Under the pieces are notes generated by a model. The model had not been told where the DNA came from, searched no databases, and was given only the letters and a program-made list of their open reading frames with translations. Below, in pieces: positions 58,337 to 64,000 of a DNA stretch of 64,000 nt. The position numbers and the translations under genes were made by a program. The stretch's first letter is position 1. Every line of letters begins with the position of its first letter. The stretch comes from Salvator merianae (Eukaryota; Chordata; Lepidosauria; Squamata; Teiidae). The stretch spans positions 34,437,946 through 34,501,945 of the forward strand of contig QVOM02000116.1 of NCBI GenBank assembly GCA_003586115.2, given 5' to 3'.

Positions 58337-58405
58337 TCAGCTTTTTGCCATTTTTTTCTTTTGCACGAGTTCAACCAGCAGCTTGTATCTAGTCACACAT
58401 TCTTC
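58337..58405 (-). CDS. DNAJC1: DNAJC1 last coding exon
   Basis: Reverse-strand acceptor 'cctctttctgcag'. Encodes EECVTRYKLLVELVQKKKMA then KS and TGA. It completes helix 3 of the second SANT domain. It was too short to appear as an isolated open frame and was placed by homology to the human C-terminus, which I recall ending 'ELVQKKKQAKS'. Confidence 0.95.
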   Translation of the reverse strand, partial: EECVTRYKLLVELVQKKKMAKS

Positions 58406-61400
58406 CTGCAGAAAGAGGAGTTTGAGGGAAGGAGGAGAAACAGAAACAGAAATTTGATAATTGTTTTCTAAAAAGAAAAAGACTGAAGGATATTTTGATT
58501 AAATTCAGTGGGGACAGACTTCCCTATTGTCAGGCTGTGACAGATGTACACCAAGAAGCTATTTTATTCTCCCTGTGGGTTTCTGCATGGACATACAATC
58601 ACTTAGGAATCTAGAATTAATCGATACACCAGCAAGAATGGTGAGCCTATGGTCTTCTCAACGCCATTAAGTTTAACTCCTAGGAAGTAGTGGGACATGA
58701 AATGTTCATCCTTGCTGACCTCTGCAAGTTCTGCTGAGCTGAAGTGTGTCTGCATGAACATGCTTCCTAAGACATTGTCCCAACTAATTCAATTCTGTTT
58801 ATTCTACCATGTGGAATTTAGTCAGGATCATAAAAAGAACATAAGTGTGATATGATTCTGCACAGATGCATAAGGCACTCCAGTGAACACACACATACAT
58901 CCCAACCGATACCCAAAGGTGTCAAGGTAGGTTACCATAATACATGTTCTGTATTAGCTGCAGTTCTGGGCCATCTTCAAAGGAAGCTTTAAGCAATTTA
59001 CAGTAATCTAAATAAAGGTTACAGCAGTACTAATTGTCTTGCAAAATGATCTCAGTCCACCAGCTTGTATAACTGGACATGCAGCTAGAGTTGAAATCAA
59101 GCATCTCTTGCCAACAGTGTCACTTTGGCCCCAAGTGACAATGTTGACTCTAGCTGCACCAAGTTCCTTTCCTACTTCATTGACAGAATGAAACAGCACA
59201 ACCAATTAAATTCACTTCCTGGACATGAGATCTACCTACCAAAATGACCTGTTAGGTTCCTGTTTCAGTTCAGCTTGCTCACTGACCTATTTTGATCAGT
59301 TCTGATAAAAGTTTCATTCTTACAGTTTTGAAAGTGTTTTTGATGGACCAGCAGGACTGTTTTCAACAGATGCTGCTGCATTATGTGTTTGGTTCTCTAA
59401 TGACATTTGCTGAACTCCAGTTTCTTTCTCATTTAGGCTGAACTTTTGACATAGTAAAAGTAGAAGCACTCTGGTGTTCAAGCACTTTATAACTAATACA
59501 AATTCCTTGATGCACCAGGAAGAATGCCACTGCTTCTCAGATGTGTCATTCCATATTGAGCTGCATTATAAAGTATGCAACTTCTAGCTGGCAGAAAGTT
59601 TTAAAAGATTTCTGGACTGAATGCAATATTAAACAGCTTTCATTCATTCAATGCAACAGCACAGTGGAAAATGTGAGAAAGGCATGTTATCACTTTGTCT
59701 GATTCTTGTTTAACATCCAGAGTTATTCTTTGGGCTCTGAACCTGTGATGAAAAGATACTTGGAAAAACAGCTGTATGCTATGAAGTCACTGCGTGGTAA
59801 TTAATGCGATTTAAGCATTCTAATATTTACTTTCTGTCTATAGCGGTGAAGTTATCTAATCTTGCATGAAATCATTCATTTACCTTACTTTTTCCCGGGA
59901 CACATTTAGCAATCTTATCCCATCGTTCTGTTGCTCCCTTTGGATACTGCTGTAAGGCTAGTTCCAAAAGCTTCTGTTGATTCTGAGTCCACAGGTCTTC
60001 TGAACTACGACATCTCTCTTTCTTTCGGGCCTCATCGTCACTGTACTCCTCTTGTTCTGCACTGTCAAAGTCTTTCTGGCGCTTCCCTCTACACTTGTCC
60101 TCTAGTGTCTCTTTCAATGGTGGTAGTGACACTTCCGGGGCCTTTGTTTTCCGCCTGCGGTGCCTGGCTTCACTCTGTGCTGTCTCTTGTTGATCTGTTG
60201 TTTCCATATCAACTGGTTCTGGCTCAAAACTGGATTTCATTTCTTCCTTCTGCTTCTCTTCTTCTTCTTCTTCTTCTTCCCGTTGAGTGATTATATGATC
60301 TGACAAATTAACACTGGCCTTGGTGGATCTTGAGTTCTGGGCCAACATTTTCAGTTCTGACAGTCTAACAATACCTGTTGGGAATAGCATACCTTCACTT
60401 TAATTTTTGAAGTGCTAAATTAGTATCCTGTATGCTGACTGTTTCAAATGCTTAACAGTGTTTTGTTTTTTTTAAATAGGGAATACAATATATAAATATT
60501 TTAAATAGTAAATGAAGGGGTAGGGGAGAAGAAGGAAGGGGATCCCCCAGAACTGTTAATTCTACAGCTGTTATATTAAAATATGTAGTACCTGGGCAAG
60601 CCCCTGAAAAATCTAATTTATGCATTCATAAAAAGCAGTTGATAAAAACAGTGAATTTGGGGGTTCTGTTTTTACTTGTTTCTTCTACCCCAATTAATCT
60701 ACAATGCTGATTAGTCTTTGGTATTTAATTCTACAGTCATGTCTATTCAGGACCTTGTCAGGGACACCCCCCTTTGAGAAAAATAAACAAAAATCAACTC
60801 ATTACCATAAGTTTGGTCACCAGGAAAAAAACAAACAAAAGACTATGATAGAAAAACATGCCTCATTTACTTCCATAGGGGGTAGCATTCCACCCATGGA
60901 CTTTTGCTATTTTCTGTTGATTCTTTTTTCTTTTTTTTGGGGGGGGGGGAAGTCAGCTCTGTTCAGTCCTATAGAGTTGGGTGCAACCAAAGGCTAAGCA
61001 CCCCATTACTTTGGCTGATGGTTAAAAGCAGACAGAAACTAGAACTACTCTTTGAATTCTACTTAAAATAAGGGTTTATTTTTCTTTTAAGCTTCACAGG
61101 TAGTTCACCCTTTGAGAACAATTTAACTTTTTCCTGGCACTTTTACCCCTTTCTTAGTAAAAATGTAGTCAGCTGAATATTAAAACTTAAAATGAAAAAA
61201 AGGATAGTGTTTTTCTCTGAGTTAGGTAGGCTTCAGGGAATTAGCCAGTGCAACAGAGCACAAAAATTGGGATGCAAAACTACCCAAGACTAACTCTTGG
61301 TTGATTTTCTACAACTTTTACTTTTGGGGTATAAAACAGGTTTAACTGTACTTAGACATATATGTACATGAATGTAGCAGTCCCATTAATGGTATAAATT

Positions 61401-63332
61401 TAAGTATGATGCTAAAAGATCTTTCATTGTATTCTAGTGCGTTTGTTAATTCTGTGGTAAAAGAAGACAACTCCAAATGCCAAATTCTTAATTATCAGCA
61501 TAGCAGCTTCTTTATTCTTGTGCACAAGAGGCTAATATTCAAGGAGGAGATAGTTGAGCCACTCACAGGACTCTTTTAAGCATGCTTAGTTAGGAAAGGG
61601 AAACACAGACAAAGAGATTCTGGTTATACACTTGCATATTCATATATGGTTAACCAGTTACATCACAAAGATGCAAAGAAGGTGTGATATCACATTTAAC
61701 TGGTCTTAAATTCTAAATTTTGGGTCGTAAGGGGCCTCCCTGCTTATCAATTCAAGGCCAAATTCCTAGCTTTGCAACACTGCCCATTCCTTATCTGCCT
61801 GTTTCCCGTCTCTGCTTGCACCTGCATTTGGCTTAAACACACATACTCTTAACTGTATGAATGTAATGTCATATTCCCCATAATGCTCTATTTCACATTT
61901 CTCCATTTTACCTTCATCACTCTGACAATACACACTTTGGAATGAGGTGCTGATTAACAATCTTTTATTTAAAATGAAGTAACTGCAAATAATCTTACTG
62001 AAATGGAGAAAAATGCATTACTTAGTTAAGACCCTTTGCTATTTTCATTCATGCTTTGCCTTTTTGGAACAGAAATGTATAGTTGATATTACTGGCTTAT
62101 CGAGAATTCTCTTCCTGTACAAGGTTCCAAATTCAGTACAGTTACAACTAGTTGCAGCCACTGATTTCCAGTTTGCATAAATCACCCATATGGAAAGACT
62201 CAGTCATCAAATACAGTCATTCCAAGAAGAACTCGTCCATCACACCCTTTCAGAAGCATTCAGTGGTTCTAGCAGCAACTGATTTTCTCTCAGATTCTGG
62301 AGAAAGGACCCCAACATTGAGCTTCAATCTTTGGAAAAAAGGCTAATCCAGCATCATTGCAGTTGGAACTGAGCATCTGCTGGGACCCCTCCTGGCGCTT
62401 GTTATTAACATAAAGAAGCCTCAGATCAGATCCCAGGTTGTGGCATACCGATGGGAAAGAATGGTCTGCCACCTCACTTCCTATCCAACCATTCTAGGGA
62501 AGCACTTGTTCCCTCTTCAACAGTGTCACGTGCATCTCAGCCCATAAAAAGCTGATTTAAAGGACTGATCCAATCTGTGGCAGTGATGGGCAGAACTTTT
62601 TCTTTTTCTGAACTGTAATAAGTTTATTAGTAATATACAGATGTGATGGGCAGAACTGACACATCCGTTCGTGTTAGGTGGCTCAGTTCCTATGGACATA
62701 CTGACAAAGAGTAGAGGGCTGTAACAGTTACAAGAGTACACTCAGGGGTACTTGATGCAGCTTGAAGCATTTTACTTGCAAAGTTCATGGAGGAAGCTTG
62801 GGAGGAAGAGGCGAGCTGAAATGACATTCTGCTGTCCTCTCTTCCTTTCTCCTCACGCTTTTGGCCAAAAAACAGCTGGAAGAGGAGACTGGCGGAAGGT
62901 AGCACTTTTTGCACTGCATTTTCATCCCATCGTGAGGCAAACTGTGTGGAAAGTGAGCACGTGGCATGAATCATGCTGCCTCACCCTGATCCCTAGGCAG
63001 GCACTTCATACCCAGAAAATACCAGTTGTGGGCCAAACCGCTTTCACTATGACTCTATGTGAGGAGGTACATTCAGAGCTAATTATCACACTCCTTAGCT
63101 GAGGCAACTTGCACCTCTGGAGGAGTGGTTTGGGGCGACCCTCTCAAAGGTGCCCCCACCCCCAGACATCCACAATAGCTGTCTAGAAGAAGCCTCATTC
63201 TTAAGCACAAATCATCTCCTTACAAAGAGATTGGTTATGTTGTAACGTAAGGTCACAAATAACATAGGACACTGTAAACTTACCTGGAGTACATGTAACT
63301 GAATCTTTAATCTGTTTGGCTTTTGCAGTAAC
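58337..63332 (-). CDS. DNAJC1: DNAJC1 C-terminal part, three coding exons
   Basis: Joining 63332-63284, 60374-59884 and 58405-58337 on the reverse strand gives 609 nt: 202 residues and TGA, with consistent phases. The order matches the end of DNAJC1 (ERdj1/MTJ1, about 554 residues in human). DNAJC1 is an ER membrane co-chaperone with a lumenal J domain that stimulates BiP and a cytosolic tail with two SANT domains that contacts ribosomes. Present here are the end of SANT1 ('TAKAKQIKDSV'), an acidic/basic linker, and the second SANT domain. The J domain and membrane segment lie in exons beyond 64000. Confidence 0.95.
58406..59883 (-). other. DNAJC1 last intron
   Basis: About 1.5 kb. 58930-59215 ('ccatcttcaaaggaagctttaagcaatttacagtaatctaaataaaggttacagcagtac') resembles a LINE-associated segment common in squamates, in reverse orientation, which I cannot assign firmly. 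Otherwise nothing recognised. Confidence 0.4.
59884..60374 (-). CDS. DNAJC1: DNAJC1 exon with linker and second SANT domain
   Basis: Reverse-strand acceptor 'attcccaacag', donor 'AAG|gtaaat'. Starts with two bases of a split Gly codon, then IVRLSELKMLAQNSRSTK. An acidic run of eight Glu follows 'ITQR'. Next come 'ARHRRRKTKAPE' and the 'RGKRQKDFDSAEQEEYSDDE' segment. The exon ends with SANT2: 'WTQNQQKLLELALQQYPKGA' then 'TERWDKIAKCVPGKSK', with the conserved spaced tryptophans of SANT/Myb helices. The Glu run comes from a GAA/GAG tract (60256-60279). Confidence 0.96.
60375..63283 (-). other. DNAJC1 intron
   Basis: 2.9 kb. Holds a short insertion flanked by a 15-bp target duplication at 62583-62657 and a G run near 60940-60950. 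The GC-richer part 62690-63180 gives overlapping open frames on both strands but has no recognised protein or repeat. Confidence 0.45.
62583..62657 (-). mobile_element. 45-bp retroinsertion with 15-bp target duplication
   Basis: 'gtgatgggcagaact' occurs perfectly at 62583-62597 and 62643-62657. The 45 bp between them begins with a T-rich run ('tttctttttctgaactg'), which on the reverse strand is an A-rich 3' end. This is the structure left by target-primed reverse transcription of a severely truncated LINE or SINE. The insert's 'taataagtttat' resembles the L1-like tail at 21730-21745. Confidence 0.65.
63284..63332 (-). CDS. DNAJC1: DNAJC1 short exon (end of SANT1)
   Basis: Reverse-strand acceptor 'cttttctatacag', donor 'CAG|gtaagt'. 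49 nt encoding VTAKAKQIKDSVTCTP plus the first base of a Gly codon. Human DNAJC1 has 'TTKAKQLKDSVTCSPG' at this point (recalled). It is the last helix of the first SANT domain plus a linker. Confidence 0.93.
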
Positions 63333-64000
63333 CTGTATAGAAAAGCATTTCATTTATATATAAAAATGTTTGAAGACAATTCCAAATATATCTAGAAACA
63401 TGGATCAATAAACCAATGAATGGCAAGTCCATCATATCTAGGACTAATATGAGACATATGTTATTTACTTATTTAAAAACATTTATCTTCTGTTGTTTAC
63501 AAACATCTCAGTGTGGTTGATACAAGCAATAATAAAATCACAACTATTAATTCTTAACTGATGAGAGAGGCAGCATATCTTCAAACCAGATCTCTACAAT
63601 GTTCAGTTTATCTCAACTGCAGCCCACCATTATTTTGACTGAAAATCAAAATATTTCCATAGCCTGTTTGACACATTGGTTGCTGTTGTAATGGCATTTT
63701 CTTCATCTGATACTACCCTGCCATGCCCTAATTAGAAAAGCGTTCTCCTATCTACCCACCTATCTATTGCTTCGCTGTCTACCTGCCCCTTTTCAATGCA
63801 GGAAATCCTTAATCAGTCTGTTATTGCAACCTGAATACAAGAGATTAGTGACTGAGTCAAGCAGAATCAATTTACATGATTGCAGATGAGCAAATAAGGT
63901 TATTTCATGACGATGGAATAGAAGGACTCTTTACTGTCAATTAACAAAAACTTGCAGCGAAATAACCAAAATTAAAGTTTGTTCTGCATGCCAAATTACT
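63333..64000 (-). other. DNAJC1 intron, cut by window end
   Basis: AT-rich, no recognised exon. Remaining DNAJC1 exons lie at higher coordinates beyond the window. Confidence 0.5.

Noticed and set aside
59931..60290. 119-codon forward frame opposite DNAJC1
   Set aside because: Antisense shadow of the DNAJC1 exon, which is confirmed by homology and splice sites.

Overview
This is a vertebrate nuclear genomic window, AT-rich and intron-dominated, most likely from a squamate reptile (lizard or snake). I infer the lineage from the repeats: CR1 LINE fragments on both strands carrying the 'ctggatcaggcca…tctagtccagcat' 3' block, L2-type LINE tails ending in AATAAATAAA-like sequence, a BovB/Sauria-like tail, and tRNA-derived SINEs of squamate type. 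I had no database, so the species is not resolved.

The window holds the 3' ends of two single-copy genes in convergent (tail-to-tail) order. On the + strand, ten coding exons at 22293-53472 encode about 500 residues of the C-terminal half of MLLT10 (AF10), a PHD-finger chromatin protein whose octapeptide motif-leucine zipper recruits the H3K79 methyltransferase DOT1L. Splice phases agree at every junction, the reading frame is continuous to a TGA, and a roughly 1.4 kb 3'UTR ends near an AATAAA at 54872. On the - strand, three coding exons (63332-63284, 60374-59884, 58405-58337) encode the C-terminal part of DNAJC1 (ERdj1/MTJ1), including its second SANT domain and stop, followed by a short 3'UTR. 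The same neighbour pair is convergent on human chromosome 10p12 (established knowledge), so this is conserved synteny.

Layout: 1-22292 is an upstream MLLT10 intron packed with old retrotransposons (CR1, L2, BovB tail, a further non-LTR reverse transcriptase remnant), a minisatellite, a GC-rich insertion and one copy of an unassigned dispersed repeat. 22293-53472 holds the MLLT10 exons, with introns of 110 bp to 15 kb; 26-31 kb is poor in repeats. 53473-54895 is the MLLT10 3'UTR. 54896-58205 is the intergenic gap between the two poly(A) regions, and holds another copy of the unassigned repeat plus CR1 and L2 pieces. 58206-64000 is the DNAJC1 3' end.

No prokaryotic-type system, CRISPR array, operon or clearly new gene was found. 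The observations most worth checking are: a dispersed repeat with three diverged copies, one carrying six units of about 74 bp; a phase-compatible 71-codon candidate alternative terminal exon of MLLT10 at 52017-52229; and a non-canonical GC-AG intron in MLLT10.
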